Assembly: GCF_002973595.1 (NCBI RefSeq) | Contig: NZ_PVEO01000004.1 | Span: 248,001-312,000, forward strand | Length of the DNA: 64,000 nucleotides | Direction of reading: 5' to 3' | Source: Jejuia pallidilutea | GTDB lineage: Bacteria > Bacteroidota > Bacteroidia > Flavobacteriales > Flavobacteriaceae | Part shown: piece after piece, positions 9,442 through 19,653 of the stretch | Position numbering within the stretch: the stretch's first letter is position 1 | How the letters are laid out: each line of letters starts with the position of its first letter | Translations under genes and position numbers: made by a program | The notes under the pieces: model-generated | The model's database searches: none | Seen by the model: the letters and a program-made list of their open reading frames with translations, nothing else | Told to the model about the DNA's origin: nothing

Positions 9442-12114
9442 ATGAAATTTAAAGCCTCAATTTTTTTAGTCCTAATCTTAATGCTAAATGGTACTTTTTT
9501 GGCTGCACAACAATCCGGAGACCATCCTAGATTGTTTGCAACAAAAGGAGACCGACAAGCCATTTTGCATAAAATAGAAAATGAAGCTTGGGCGAAAGCC
9601 TCTTGGAATAAACTTTTAGAAACTATTGATGTTCATATAAACCGTCATGTTACCGACCCAGAGTGGATGGTATCGCGATTGGCTATGTATTGGAAAGACG
9701 GCGAACGTTATACTCAATGCTACATTAAGGGGCAAGATTGGGATTATGGAGAAGGCAATGCACCCGTACCCACGGTAAGGCTTCCCGGTATGCGTAAATG
9801 GAACGACTACCTAAACGTGCCTTTAGAGGACAGAACTCCGTATAACGAAACGGGAGATATGTGGGGCATTAGTCGTTCTAGTGGCGATAAAACGCCTGTA
9901 TTGGTGCCATACAAAGAATCAGGGCATATGATTCGCCAAAACAATATGGAAATTTTAAAATTGGCGGAGAAGTCGGCTTTTGCTTATTTCATTACCCAAG
10001 AAGAAAAATACGCTAAGTTTTCGTCCGATATCTTTTGGACATGGATGCTGGGGACGTATTACATGAACCCACCTTTAGATCCAAATGAATCTACTGGAGG
10101 TCCCGGAGGTTATAAACCAGGAGGGATTTTAGGCTATTACGATTACGAGGTGATTCACGACGATAGGCAAATACCTATGGCCATCACTTATGATTTTCTT
10201 TTTGATTATTTAAATGAGAATCCGCATAAACACTTAAAAGCACTCGACAAAAAACCGGTTGAAGTGGCCGGAGAGGTTTTTAAGAGATTCATTGAAATTG
10301 GTTTAGTACGCGGCGGAAAAAAAGGTAATTGGAACGTAAACCGATATAAAAATATTATTGGGAGCATTTTGGCTTTAGAATCTAATGCATTTTATGAGGA
10401 CGGAAAAGGTCGTGAGTATTACATTCCGTTTTATACTGAAAAATCTGGGGAGCACTATGCAGGCTTACCCGAAATCATGGCGAATTATGATGAGGTAACA
10501 GGTTTATGGCCAGAATCTCCGGGGTATGCTTCGGGTATGATTCCCTTTGTGTTAGATATGGGCTTGAAGCTTTATAAGTCTGGCGTGAATACCCTTTCGG
10601 GAAATCCGATGATTGCCAAAGCATCGATGGCCAATTTAGGGTGGTTGGATGCGCGTGGCAATTTGGTGGTGTTCGGCGATATGCGCGGAGGGCCTTCTAA
10701 CATGTCGGCTTTTGAATCGTTGTTAACCTATGCTACTTGGGAGGACGATACTGAAACCTCAAAAAAAATGGCAACGGTAATTCGTAAAAACATAGCTGCG
10801 GGTCAGTATGATAGGAATAATTCCGATTGGCAAGGTATTGTTTTCAATCAGCCCTTACCAGAATCAGGAAATGAGTTGCCGTTTCATAAAGCGGCTTATT
10901 CAGAGTTCCATAGGCATATGATTTTTAAAAATGGCAATGACGAAAAAAACGGCATGATGTTTACCCTGTATGGAGGGAAGAAAAAATCTCATTTATCTGA
11001 AAACGGATTGGCTATGCAGTTTTATGGAAACGCTTGGGCTATGGCACCCGATGCTTCGGCATACGAGTCGTATTGGTCTGATGATGCCGGTTACCACAGG
11101 GGTATATTAGGTTCCAATACCATTGTGCCAGGGTATAAATCAGGAGAGATAAAAGTAAATGCCATGGATCCGTGGGTAGATACCACCAAAGGATTTTATA
11201 ATACTACCGAAACATCTGAACATGTCTCTTTTGCTGATGTGTCAGCGGAAGAAAAAAGACGTTTGGTAGCTATGATTCGTACTTCAGAAACTTCTGGGTA
11301 TTATGTCGATATTTTTAGGTCCGACCAAAAGAATAACGATTACATCCATCATAACTTAGGAAATTCAATGGTACTGAAAGATGATTTAAATAACACATTG
11401 TCTTTGCAAAATGTTAACGATTTGGGTACCGAATATGATAAGAATTATAGCTTCTTCAAAAACCAAAGAAAAGTAAGTTATACAGAAGATTTTAATGCCA
11501 CTTGGACGGTAAATAATACGCAACCGGCGTTGGTGACCGATATGTGGATGATGGGTCAAGCCAACCGAGAGCTTTATGTGGTTGATGCTCCACCAACAAC
11601 GTTAAGAGAGGATGTAACTCCCGGGCAGGTGAATAAAAGTCCAGAGAAAACACCAACATTAATCGTGCGCCAAAATGGGATTAATGGAAAAAAACATCCG
11701 TTTGTTTCAGTTTTCGAAACGTACGAAACAGGTGAGAAATCTATTGAATCTATTTCTCGAATAGGGCAGTTTGTAGATTTGGTGGGTTTAAAAGTAGCAT
11801 CGAAAAACAGTATGCAGTTTATTTTAAGCGCTACCGATCAAGCCGTTTATAAGCCTTCAAAAGATTTAAGATTTCAGGGTACGTTTGCTGTGGCTTCCGA
11901 AAACAATGGGGTGTTCGAATATTTATATTTAGGAAAAGGAAACTTGGTTCAATATGGAGACTATAAAATAGAAGCCAAAAACGGAACGGTTTCTGCGGAG
12001 TTAAAATTCGAAAAAGGTAAATATTATTATTCTTCCGATAAACCCATTTCAATTCAGCTTAAAAATGGAAAGGCAAAAACCTATCCGGCAGGATATCATG
12101 TTGAAATTCAGTAA
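9442..12114 (+). CDS. Large heparinase II/III-like protein (copy 2, divergent active-site residues)
   Basis: An 890-residue secreted protein (signal peptide ending near F-L-A-A-Q-Q). It shares with its three relatives here the block D-P-E-W-M-V-S-R-L then A-P-V-P-T-V-R. The active-site region differs. Where the others have N-H-x-H-x-N-G this protein has S-H-L-S-E-N-G (His517 kept, second His replaced by Ser519). Where the others have P-A-H-N-T-V it has L-G-S-N-T-I (His replaced by Ser558). The N-N-W-N-L block also becomes G-N-W-N-V-N-R-Y. It may bind a different uronate, use a different mechanism or be non-catalytic. It starts a new unit after the 9328 terminator and is followed 9 bp later by copy 3. 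Confidence 0.77.
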   Translation: MKFKASIFLVLILMLNGTFLAAQQSGDHPRLFATKGDRQAILHKIENEAWAKASWNKLLETIDVHINRHVTDPEWMVSRLAMYWKDGERYTQCYIKGQDWDYGEGNAPVPTVRLPGMRKWNDYLNVPLEDRTPYNETGDMWGISRSSGDKTPVLVPYKESGHMIRQNNMEILKLAEKSAFAYFITQEEKYAKFSSDIFWTWMLGTYYMNPPLDPNESTGGPGGYKPGGILGYYDYEVIHDDRQIPMAITYDFLFDYLNENPHKHLKALDKKPVEVAGEVFKRFIEIGLVRGGKKGNWNVNRYKNIIGSILALESNAFYEDGKGREYYIPFYTEKSGEHYAGLPEIMANYDEVTGLWPESPGYASGMIPFVLDMGLKLYKSGVNTLSGNPMIAKASMANLGWLDARGNLVVFGDMRGGPSNMSAFESLLTYATWEDDTETSKKMATVIRKNIAAGQYDRNNSDWQGIVFNQPLPESGNELPFHKAAYSEFHRHMIFKNGNDEKNGMMFTLYGGKKKSHLSENGLAMQFYGNAWAMAPDASAYESYWSDDAGYHRGILGSNTIVPGYKSGEIKVNAMDPWVDTTKGFYNTTETSEHVSFADVSAEEKRRLVAMIRTSETSGYYVDIFRSDQKNNDYIHHNLGNSMVLKDDLNNTLSLQNVNDLGTEYDKNYSFFKNQRKVSYTEDFNATWTVNNTQPALVTDMWMMGQANRELYVVDAPPTTLREDVTPGQVNKSPEKTPTLIVRQNGINGKKHPFVSVFETYETGEKSIESISRIGQFVDLVGLKVASKNSMQFILSATDQAVYKPSKDLRFQGTFAVASENNGVFEYLYLGKGNLVQYGDYKIEAKNGTVSAELKFEKGKYYYSSDKPISIQLKNGKAKTYPAGYHVEIQ

Positions 12115-12123
12115 AAATTAAAA

Positions 12124-14910
12124 ATGAAAAAACTTAAAATATATATTGTTTCAGCGCTCTGTTTTTTGGGCTGTATTAATATGACGATAGCTCAGGATTT
12201 GGGGCATCCCCGAATTTATATTACCAACAATGCTAAAGACGATTTTTTACAGACGATACAAAACGTAGCTTGGAAAAAAGAGTTAGTTGAAAAGAAAAAA
12301 GAGCGACTCGAAAAATATATTAAACTGTGGAAAAACGACCCAGAATGGTTGGTATCGCGTTTGCAAATGAATTGGAAGACCAAGCATGACAAAGTGTTTT
12401 TACAGGGAGGAGACTTTTCGCATTCTGAAGGTTCTGCACCGGTGCCAACCGTGAGGTATTCGGGAACGCGGGATTGGGCTACCGATTATAACCGCCCAAA
12501 GCTGGAGGACGTAGAGCCCTATTTTGATGATCCTCGTGGTCTTTACTTAGAGCACAAAGAAACGGGCAAAAAGGAATGGATACATCCATCCAAAGGAGGG
12601 TTTGCCGTTGAAAAAATTAATGAAGAAATTATGAGTTTAGTGGCCGATGCTGCCTTTTTATATTGGCTTACTGGTGAAAAAACTTATGCAGAATTCGCTG
12701 CTCCAGTGTTTTTTACTTATATAGACGGAATGCATCACCGAGAGGCTCCAGTCGATTTAAAAAACTCCAACCAACAAAACATTTCGGGGTTAGCAACCTT
12801 TGAGGTAATTCATGAAGGCATCGTAATTCATTTAGTTACTGCTTACGATTTTCTATATAATTATTTTAAATCTGAAAATAGCGATTTATCAAATACAGCA
12901 TCGGTTTTTCAAAAATGGGCAGATCAAATTATAAAAAATGGTATTCCTGATAATAACTGGAACTTGTTTCAGGCCCGATTTTTAACTTATATCGCTCTGG
13001 TTTTAGAAAGTAATACAATGTATGAAAACGGAAAAGGTCGCGAGTATTATTTAGATTATACTTTTAATATTTCAACAGACAGACAAATTGCCGTAAGCGA
13101 ATCTTTAAATGTGTACGATCTAGAAACTGGTATTTGGCCCGAAAGTCCAACCTATTCGGTACACGTTATTACAACACTTTTAAAAATATTTACCTTACTA
13201 GACCACGTCACCAATGATAATGAAATATCTAAATATCCTATTTTAGAAAAAGCGGTATTGGCTTCATTTCAATATTTATTTCCATCAGGATATATGATTG
13301 GAGTAGGTGATGGTGGACATAAAATATTACCACCAGAAAATTTCGAACTGTTAATTGCTAATTATAGAAAGTACAACCAAAAGGAAAAAGAAGTATTAAT
13401 TTCTGGGTTCTTGTCTGAGTTTATTTCAAATAATTTATATGAAAGAAAAGCTAAGGATTTTTTCAATCTATTCTTTTATGTTGATGATATTGTTGACAGT
13501 AAAGCCGATTTAAATGCGATTACAACGCCAACGTTTTACGCACCCAACATAAGTATGTTTAACCAAAGAATTGGTCAAGGAAATAATGCGCTTATGCTTT
13601 CAACTGTGGGTTCTTACGGGAATCATGCACATGCCAATGGTATATCTATAGAACTGTTTGCTAATAATTATGTGCTTGGGCCAGATTCTGGTAAAGGCCC
13701 TAGTTACTGGCATCCAACCTTTAGAAATTATTACGCAAGAATGCCAGCCCATAATACGGTAATTGTAGATGGAACATCTAATTATAACAATATGCGTACG
13801 TACCACCCTCTTGCGTTAGATAATTGTTTTCCGGCATCGGGTGAGACTACTATTTTTGATAAGTTAACTTTTTCAAAAGTGTCGTTTGTAGAGCCCGAAA
13901 CAGTTTCAGATCAGCAACGATTTTCTGCCATAATAAAATCGAACACCGAAAAAGCCTATGTGGTAGATGTGTTTAGATCTCGTAAACAAAAAGGAGGTAA
14001 GCAAAAGCACGAATATATATATCGAAATATCGGACAAACTTTGGATGTTTTTGATGTAGCTTCCAACGGTTTAAAGTTTCAAAAAACAAGTGATTTAAGT
14101 TCCAAACAAGGAGATTTAATAGGGTATGATTTCTTTTCGGATAAAAAGAAAGCAATGACGTCCAAAGATGTTAATGCCATATTTACGTTAAAAGAAGATG
14201 ACACACCAAATTCTGTGATGAAGTTATGGATAAAGGGCAGTGAAAATCAAACTATTTATAAGGTTAAATCGCCAAATTCTAATGCTTTAAGTGAAGGGAC
14301 TGCGCCAAAGTCCATTTTAAAAGACTCGTTACAAACATTAATTGTTAAAAAGGATGAAGCTGCTTGGAATAATCCTTTTGCAGTAGTTTTTAACCCTTAT
14401 ATTGAAGGCGAAGAAAACCCGGTTAAAAATGTGTCGTATACCTCGTTAAAGGATTATCCTCAAACACAAATTATTGATGTGTCATTAGCAGATAACATCA
14501 CTTCAGATAGAATTATTGTAAATGCATCGGAACTTGATGTTGTAAAAACTAACGAGTTATATCAAAAAGGATTATTATCAATCATCAGAACTTCAAACAC
14601 TAACGAAACCCTGGAGTTTATGTTTTTATCTGGAGTTAGTAAATTCGATTATAAAAATTGGACAATTATAGCTTCTGGTGAGCCGGTTACAGTGTCTATC
14701 GAAAAAGTAGACGAGGGCTATGAAATTCAGAATAATAAACCAGTTACCATTAATATACCTTACACACAAGGTGATACGCGTGCTAAAATTTTGTTGTATG
14801 AAAACGGAAAGTTAGTTGCTACTAGAAATGCAGTATTAAATAGAAACAATTCTAATCTCCAATATTTTAAGTTGGAAAAAAACTATGATAAAGTCGTAAT
14901 AGCCCAGTAA
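12124..14910 (+). CDS. Large heparinase II/III-like protein (copy 3)
   Basis: A 928-residue secreted protein with a signal peptide ending near N-M-T-I-A-Q. It keeps the family landmarks: D-P-E-W-L-V-S-R, S-A-P-V-P-T-V-R, N-N-W-N-L-F-Q-A, G-N-H-A-H-A-N-G (His501, His503) and M-P-A-H-N-T-V (His543). The domain order is as for the copy at 2825: helical toroid, central beta-sandwich, C-terminal beta-rich tail. Likely a periplasmic lyase on a uronic-acid linkage; the PL family is not assigned. It lies 9 bp after copy 2 and 4 bp before an esterase, consistent with one operon. Confidence 0.8.
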   Translation: MKKLKIYIVSALCFLGCINMTIAQDLGHPRIYITNNAKDDFLQTIQNVAWKKELVEKKKERLEKYIKLWKNDPEWLVSRLQMNWKTKHDKVFLQGGDFSHSEGSAPVPTVRYSGTRDWATDYNRPKLEDVEPYFDDPRGLYLEHKETGKKEWIHPSKGGFAVEKINEEIMSLVADAAFLYWLTGEKTYAEFAAPVFFTYIDGMHHREAPVDLKNSNQQNISGLATFEVIHEGIVIHLVTAYDFLYNYFKSENSDLSNTASVFQKWADQIIKNGIPDNNWNLFQARFLTYIALVLESNTMYENGKGREYYLDYTFNISTDRQIAVSESLNVYDLETGIWPESPTYSVHVITTLLKIFTLLDHVTNDNEISKYPILEKAVLASFQYLFPSGYMIGVGDGGHKILPPENFELLIANYRKYNQKEKEVLISGFLSEFISNNLYERKAKDFFNLFFYVDDIVDSKADLNAITTPTFYAPNISMFNQRIGQGNNALMLSTVGSYGNHAHANGISIELFANNYVLGPDSGKGPSYWHPTFRNYYARMPAHNTVIVDGTSNYNNMRTYHPLALDNCFPASGETTIFDKLTFSKVSFVEPETVSDQQRFSAIIKSNTEKAYVVDVFRSRKQKGGKQKHEYIYRNIGQTLDVFDVASNGLKFQKTSDLSSKQGDLIGYDFFSDKKKAMTSKDVNAIFTLKEDDTPNSVMKLWIKGSENQTIYKVKSPNSNALSEGTAPKSILKDSLQTLIVKKDEAAWNNPFAVVFNPYIEGEENPVKNVSYTSLKDYPQTQIIDVSLADNITSDRIIVNASELDVVKTNELYQKGLLSIIRTSNTNETLEFMFLSGVSKFDYKNWTIIASGEPVTVSIEKVDEGYEIQNNKPVTINIPYTQGDTRAKILLYENGKLVATRNAVLNRNNSNLQYFKLEKNYDKVVIAQ

Positions 14911-14914
14911 AATA

Positions 14915-15781
14915 ATGAAATTAAAAATTCACCTATTGCTATTAGTTTGCGTTGTAAGTATCGCGAATAGCCAAAAGAAAAATGAAGTTGCTAATGAGTT
15001 TGCACACGAACTTGTTTATAAAGTTGTCCATGAGGATACTTTAAAACTTCAAATATATAATCCAACAAATTTTAAGTCCAATAAAAAGTATCCTACTATA
15101 GTGTTCTTTTTTGGAGGCGGGTGGAATGGCGGAACCATCTATCAATTTTTAGACCAAGCAAAATATTTTGCATCCCGAGGTATGATTTCTGTTTTGGTAG
15201 ATTATAGAGTGAAAAATAAACACGGAACTACACCTTTTGAGTCTGTAAAAGATGCCAAATCAGCAATGCGCTTTTTAAAAACTAATGCAGATGAGTACGG
15301 TATTAACACTAAAAAAATAGTAGCATCAGGAGGTTCTGCAGGAGGGCATTTGGCAGCCGCAACAACCTTACTTTCTGGGATAAACGAAGATACCGATGAT
15401 ACGTCTATAAGTCCAAAGGCAAATGCTTTAGTGCTTTACAATCCCGTTATAGATAATAGCGAAGAAGGCTATGGATACAAAAGAATTGGAGACCGTTATT
15501 TAGAGTTTTCGCCTATGCATAATATTAAAAAAGGAGCTCCGCCAACAATTTTCTTTTTGGGCGATAAAGACAAGTTAATTCCAGTGGTAACAGCCTATAA
15601 ATTCAAAGAAAAAATGGAAGAAGTGGGTAGCAGGTGCGAAGTTATTATTTATGAAAATCAACAACACGGGTTTTTTAATAAAGGAAAACAAGAGGGTGAT
15701 AGATGTTATAAAGAAACCACAAGAGCAGCCGATGAATTCTTAGAATCACTAGGATATATCAAAGGAAAACCAACTATTTAA
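14915..15781 (+). CDS. Secreted alpha/beta-hydrolase, acetylesterase-like
   Basis: A 288-residue protein with a signal peptide (M-K-L-K-I-H-L-L-L-L-V-C). The fold shows as F-F-G-G-G-W (oxyanion loop), the nucleophile elbow G-G-S-A-G-G-H with Ser141, an acid in the D-K-D-K-L-I-P-V region and His251 in Q-H-G-F-F. This is the BD-FAE / acetyl-xylan-esterase-like group that removes acyl groups from sugars. It sits between a heparinase-like gene and the beta-helix gene. By inference it unmasks hydroxyls for them. A similar but not identical esterase lies at 38860. Confidence 0.82.
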   Translation: MKLKIHLLLLVCVVSIANSQKKNEVANEFAHELVYKVVHEDTLKLQIYNPTNFKSNKKYPTIVFFFGGGWNGGTIYQFLDQAKYFASRGMISVLVDYRVKNKHGTTPFESVKDAKSAMRFLKTNADEYGINTKKIVASGGSAGGHLAAATTLLSGINEDTDDTSISPKANALVLYNPVIDNSEEGYGYKRIGDRYLEFSPMHNIKKGAPPTIFFLGDKDKLIPVVTAYKFKEKMEEVGSRCEVIIYENQQHGFFNKGKQEGDRCYKETTRAADEFLESLGYIKGKPTI

Positions 15782-15790
15782 TCAATTAAA

Positions 15791-18151
15791 ATGAAAAGAA
15801 TATTAGTTTTATTTTTAATTACAGTTCTAACATTTTCTTGTAATACAGAAGTGAACACGGTACAAATTTATGTATCAGCACAAGGTTCTGAAGCCAAAAC
15901 TGGAACCAAAGAACAACCATTTGCTACAATAGCAGACGCGATGCAAAAGGCTACCGAGTTAAAGGCAGAAGATGCAGATGTTAAGATTGTTATCAATGTA
16001 CTTCCAGGAGATTATCGTTTAAACGAAGCTATTACAATTTCACCTGTGCTAAATGGTTTAACGATTCAAGGCACAAGCGCTACTGAAGTGCATATTAAGG
16101 GTTCTAAATTATTAGCCCCTAAATGGGAAAAATATAAAGAAAATATCTACGTGAGTTCTGTCCCTGATGATTTAGAATTTGACCAACTCGTAGTAAACGG
16201 TAAAGCGCAAATATTGGCACGATATCCTAACTATAACGAAAATGGACACTATTGGCAAGGGTACGCTGCCGATGCTATTTCAAAAGAGCGATTAGCGTCG
16301 TGGGAACAACCCGATGGTGCTTTTTTTCATGCCTTACACCGCGGAAGATGGGGTGGCTATCATTTTAAAATCACTGGAGTAAATGCAGAAGGAGAAGCTA
16401 TTTTAGAGGGCGGACATCAAAATAACAGAGGTTCAAGATTTCATGATGAATACCGAATGGTTGAAAATGTTTTTGAAGAATTAGATAGTCCCGGAGAATG
16501 GTTTTTAGATAAAGACAGTGATAAATTATATTATTGGCCTTCAAACGGGGTGAATTTAGATACAGATGAATTTGAAGTAGCGGTATTAAAAGACTTAATT
16601 CAAGTAGAAGGCACATTAGAAAAACCAGTTAAACATGTAACTATAAAAAATATTTCGTTTGAAAATACCCAACGTACTTTCATGGAAGAATACGAACCTT
16701 TATTACGTAGCGATTGGACCATGTACAGAGGTGCAGTCCTGTTTTTTGAAGGTACAGAAAACTGTAAAGTGGAAAATAGCGTGTTCACCAATTTAGGAGG
16801 CAATGTAATTTTAGCAAGTAAATACAATAAAGGGCTAGAAATTGTGGGTAATCACATTTACGATTGTGGCGCCAGTGCAGTATCATTTGTTGGTGATCCT
16901 TCAGCTGTAAGATCACCTTCATTTAATTATGGCGAATTTGTTCCGTATAACGAAATGGATACAATTTCGGGTCCGAAAAACGAATTATTTCCACGTGAAT
17001 GTTTAGTTGAAAACAACCTAATTTACAGAATAGGAAGAATTGAAAAACAAACAGCAGGTGTGCAAATTTCAATGGCTATGGATATTACCGTACGTCATAA
17101 TAGTATTTACGATGTGCCACGAGCAGGTATTAATATTGGCGACGGTACTTGGGGCGGACACATTTTAGAGTACAATGATGTATTTAATACCGTTCTAGAA
17201 ACGAGCGACCATGGCTCTTTTAACTCTTGGGGGCGCGATCGTTTTTGGTTACCAAATCGAAGTAAAATGGATAGCTTAACCACAGCTATTCCAGATATGT
17301 ACACATGGGATGCCGTAAAAACAACCATTATTAGAAATAACCGTTTTCGTTGCGACCATGGGTGGGATATCGATTTAGATGATGGCTCTTCAAACTACCA
17401 TATTTATAATAATTTAATGTTGAATAGTGGACTTAAATTGCGTGAAGGATTTAACCGTATTGCCGAAAATAATATTATGGTTAATAATTCACTACACCCA
17501 CATGTGTGGTTTGCTAATAGTGAAGATGTATTTAAATATAACATTGTTGGGGCTACGTATCAAGATGTTCGTTTGTTGGGTTGGGGAAAAGAATTAGATT
17601 ATAATTTATTTCCAAACGAAGCCGCTATGATGAAGCCTCAAATTTATGATAGAGATGTAAATAGTGCATATGGCGATCCTATGTTTAAAGATCCAGAGCA
17701 TTTAGATTTTACAGTTGCTGAAAACTCACCAGCATTAAAATTAGGTTTTAAAAATTTCCCAATGGATAAATTTGGAGTACAAAAACCAGAATTAAAAAAA
17801 ATAGCTAAAACGCCAGAGGTTCCAACAATTAAAGATCCTTCTAGTACTAAAACCAGTCCGGAAGTAGCATGGTTACGAAACAAGCTAAAGAGTGTTGATT
17901 CTCATCAAGAACAATCTGCTTATGGTTTAAATACAGCGGAAGGTGTTATTGTGCTAAGAACTTGGAATGGTAGTCCAGCAGTACAAAATAACGGTATTAA
18001 AAAAGGCGATGTAATTTTAGAGGCTAACGGACAAAAAGTGAAAACCATTCAAGATTTTTTCAAAATAAATTCAAAAAATAAATCCAACAAATTAGATGTG
18101 GTTATCATGCGTAATCAATCGGAAATGAAAATAACTATTAATACTAAATAA
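15791..18151 (+). CDS. Right-handed beta-helix lipoprotein, GH141-like, with C-terminal PDZ domain
   Basis: A 786-residue lipoprotein (V-L-T-F-S-C near residue 17). The mature protein opens with Y-V-S-A-Q-G-S-E-A-K-T-G-T and P-F-A-T-I-A-D-A, the usual entry of large parallel beta-helix glycosidases such as GH141. Repeated N-x-I/V coils follow (about 270-620), with D-P-S-A-V-R-S-P in the middle. GH141 includes alpha-L-fucosidases and xylanases, which fits the adjoining GH29 gene. The last ~75 residues (from about 712) read as a PDZ domain: G-S-P-A-V, then G-I-K-K-G-D-V-I-L-E-A-N-G and V-V-I-M-R. A PDZ domain on a glycosidase is unusual. The stop abuts the GH29 start codon. Confidence 0.72.
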   Translation: MKRILVLFLITVLTFSCNTEVNTVQIYVSAQGSEAKTGTKEQPFATIADAMQKATELKAEDADVKIVINVLPGDYRLNEAITISPVLNGLTIQGTSATEVHIKGSKLLAPKWEKYKENIYVSSVPDDLEFDQLVVNGKAQILARYPNYNENGHYWQGYAADAISKERLASWEQPDGAFFHALHRGRWGGYHFKITGVNAEGEAILEGGHQNNRGSRFHDEYRMVENVFEELDSPGEWFLDKDSDKLYYWPSNGVNLDTDEFEVAVLKDLIQVEGTLEKPVKHVTIKNISFENTQRTFMEEYEPLLRSDWTMYRGAVLFFEGTENCKVENSVFTNLGGNVILASKYNKGLEIVGNHIYDCGASAVSFVGDPSAVRSPSFNYGEFVPYNEMDTISGPKNELFPRECLVENNLIYRIGRIEKQTAGVQISMAMDITVRHNSIYDVPRAGINIGDGTWGGHILEYNDVFNTVLETSDHGSFNSWGRDRFWLPNRSKMDSLTTAIPDMYTWDAVKTTIIRNNRFRCDHGWDIDLDDGSSNYHIYNNLMLNSGLKLREGFNRIAENNIMVNNSLHPHVWFANSEDVFKYNIVGATYQDVRLLGWGKELDYNLFPNEAAMMKPQIYDRDVNSAYGDPMFKDPEHLDFTVAENSPALKLGFKNFPMDKFGVQKPELKKIAKTPEVPTIKDPSSTKTSPEVAWLRNKLKSVDSHQEQSAYGLNTAEGVIVLRTWNGSPAVQNNGIKKGDVILEANGQKVKTIQDFFKINSKNKSNKLDVVIMRNQSEMKITINTK

Positions 18152-19522
18152 ATGAAAATGAAAACTTTAAAAAACATAGTACTATTTGCATTGGTTGTTA
18201 TAATGGGCACCAATTTAGGGTTTGCACAAAGCTCTAGCACTAAAAAGCTCTCTGATGATGAGCGTATGGCATGGTGGCGCGATTCTAAATTCGGAATGTT
18301 TATCCACTGGGGCGCATATTCAATAATTGGGGGCGAGCGCGGAACAAAAATAGCAGGCGGTGGCGCAGAATGGGCCATGGATAAATTAGATTATACCGTT
18401 GAGGAATACGAGAAATTCCCAAAAATGTTTAATCCAGTATTATTTGATGCTGATGCGTGGGTAACTATGGCTAAAAATGCTGGCATGAAGTATATTGTTA
18501 TTACCTCAAAGCATCATGAAGGGTTTTGCTTATGGGATTCAAAAGTAACAGATTACGACATTATGGATACTTCGCCATTTAAGCGCGATATAATAAAGGA
18601 ATTGGCAGAAGCGTGTAAAAAACAGGGTATTAAGTTTTGTTTTTACTATTCTATTGTAGATTGGCATCATCCGCAAGCGCAAGGAAACTTGTACCCAAAT
18701 TATAATATAGCACAACATGACGATCCGTCTGTGGTTAATCCAAAATTCCCGAAGTATTTTAAAAATTATATGAAGCCACAGGTTAAAGAATTATTAACCA
18801 ATTATGGCGATGTTGGCGTGGTTTGGTTTGATGGCGATTGGATTTCAGATTACACTACGGAAATGGGTAAAGAGCTTTACGATTTTATTAGAGATATTCA
18901 GCCAAATACCATTGTGAACAACAGAGTTGATAAAGGTAGAAAAGGTATGGAAGGTATGGATGCAGAAGGTAATTTTGCCGGAGATTTTGGAACACCAGAA
19001 CAAGAAATTCCAGATACAGGAATAGCTGAAGATTGGGAAGCTTGTATGACTATGAACGGAACTTGGGGGTACAAACCAGATGATAACAACTGGAAAAGTA
19101 GCGAAGATTTAATTCAAAAATTAGTGGATATTGTTTCTAAAGGTGGAAACTTTTTATTAAACATTGGTCCTGATGGTTACGGTAGATTTCCAGCACAAAG
19201 TATTCGTCGTTTAAATGCTATGGGGCAATGGACCAAAAAGAATGGGGAAGCCATTTATGGTGCTTCTGCTAGTCCGTTTGAAAGACCAAAATGGGGACGC
19301 TACACCAAAAAAGGAAATGTTATTTATGCTCATGTTTTCGATTGGCCAGAAAGCGGTTTATTAAAGTTGCATAAAGATATTAAGGTGAAAAAAGCTACCT
19401 TATTAACTAACCCAGATGTAGCGTTAGAAACATTAGCAACCTCTAGAGAGTTATTGGTTGAAGTTCCAGTTTTAGCACCAGACAATCCTGTATCTGTGGT
19501 TAAAATTGAATTAGCTAACTAA
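18152..19522 (+). CDS. GH29 alpha-L-fucosidase
   Basis: A 456-residue secreted enzyme (signal peptide ending G-F-A-Q-S) that releases alpha-L-fucose from oligosaccharides. The barrel starts with W-W-R-D-S-K-F-G-M-F-I-H-W-G, the classic GH29 opening. H-H-E-G-F-C-L-W lies near residue 121, and the nucleophile is Asp227 in V-V-W-F-D-G-D. The C-terminal beta-sandwich (about 379-456) starts P-K-W-G-R-Y-T and includes V-I-Y-A-H-V. It is closely mirrored by the N-terminus of the next gene product. The start codon follows the previous stop directly, implying translational coupling. A 16-bp terminator follows. Confidence 0.95.
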   Translation: MKMKTLKNIVLFALVVIMGTNLGFAQSSSTKKLSDDERMAWWRDSKFGMFIHWGAYSIIGGERGTKIAGGGAEWAMDKLDYTVEEYEKFPKMFNPVLFDADAWVTMAKNAGMKYIVITSKHHEGFCLWDSKVTDYDIMDTSPFKRDIIKELAEACKKQGIKFCFYYSIVDWHHPQAQGNLYPNYNIAQHDDPSVVNPKFPKYFKNYMKPQVKELLTNYGDVGVVWFDGDWISDYTTEMGKELYDFIRDIQPNTIVNNRVDKGRKGMEGMDAEGNFAGDFGTPEQEIPDTGIAEDWEACMTMNGTWGYKPDDNNWKSSEDLIQKLVDIVSKGGNFLLNIGPDGYGRFPAQSIRRLNAMGQWTKKNGEAIYGASASPFERPKWGRYTKKGNVIYAHVFDWPESGLLKLHKDIKVKKATLLTNPDVALETLATSRELLVEVPVLAPDNPVSVVKIELAN

Positions 19523-19546
19523 TACCAAATATGGTATATTAAAGAT

Positions 19547-19590
19547 AAAACAGGCAAATACCCTAGTGGTGTTTGCCTGTTTTAATTTAT
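19547..19590 (+). terminator. Strong Rho-independent terminator
   Basis: A 16-bp stem: left arm AAAACAGGCAAATACC (19547-19562), loop CTAGT, right arm GGTGTTTGCCTGTTTT (19568-19583), then AATTTATT. There is one G-U pair. It ends the 9442-19522 unit. A smaller inverted repeat ATACCA-AATA-TGGTAT lies just upstream at 19522-19537. Confidence 0.9.
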
Positions 19591-19653
19591 TATATCTAAA
19601 ATTAAAAGTAATTGTAGCTTTATATAATCAATTAAATTAAAGACATCGTAAAA

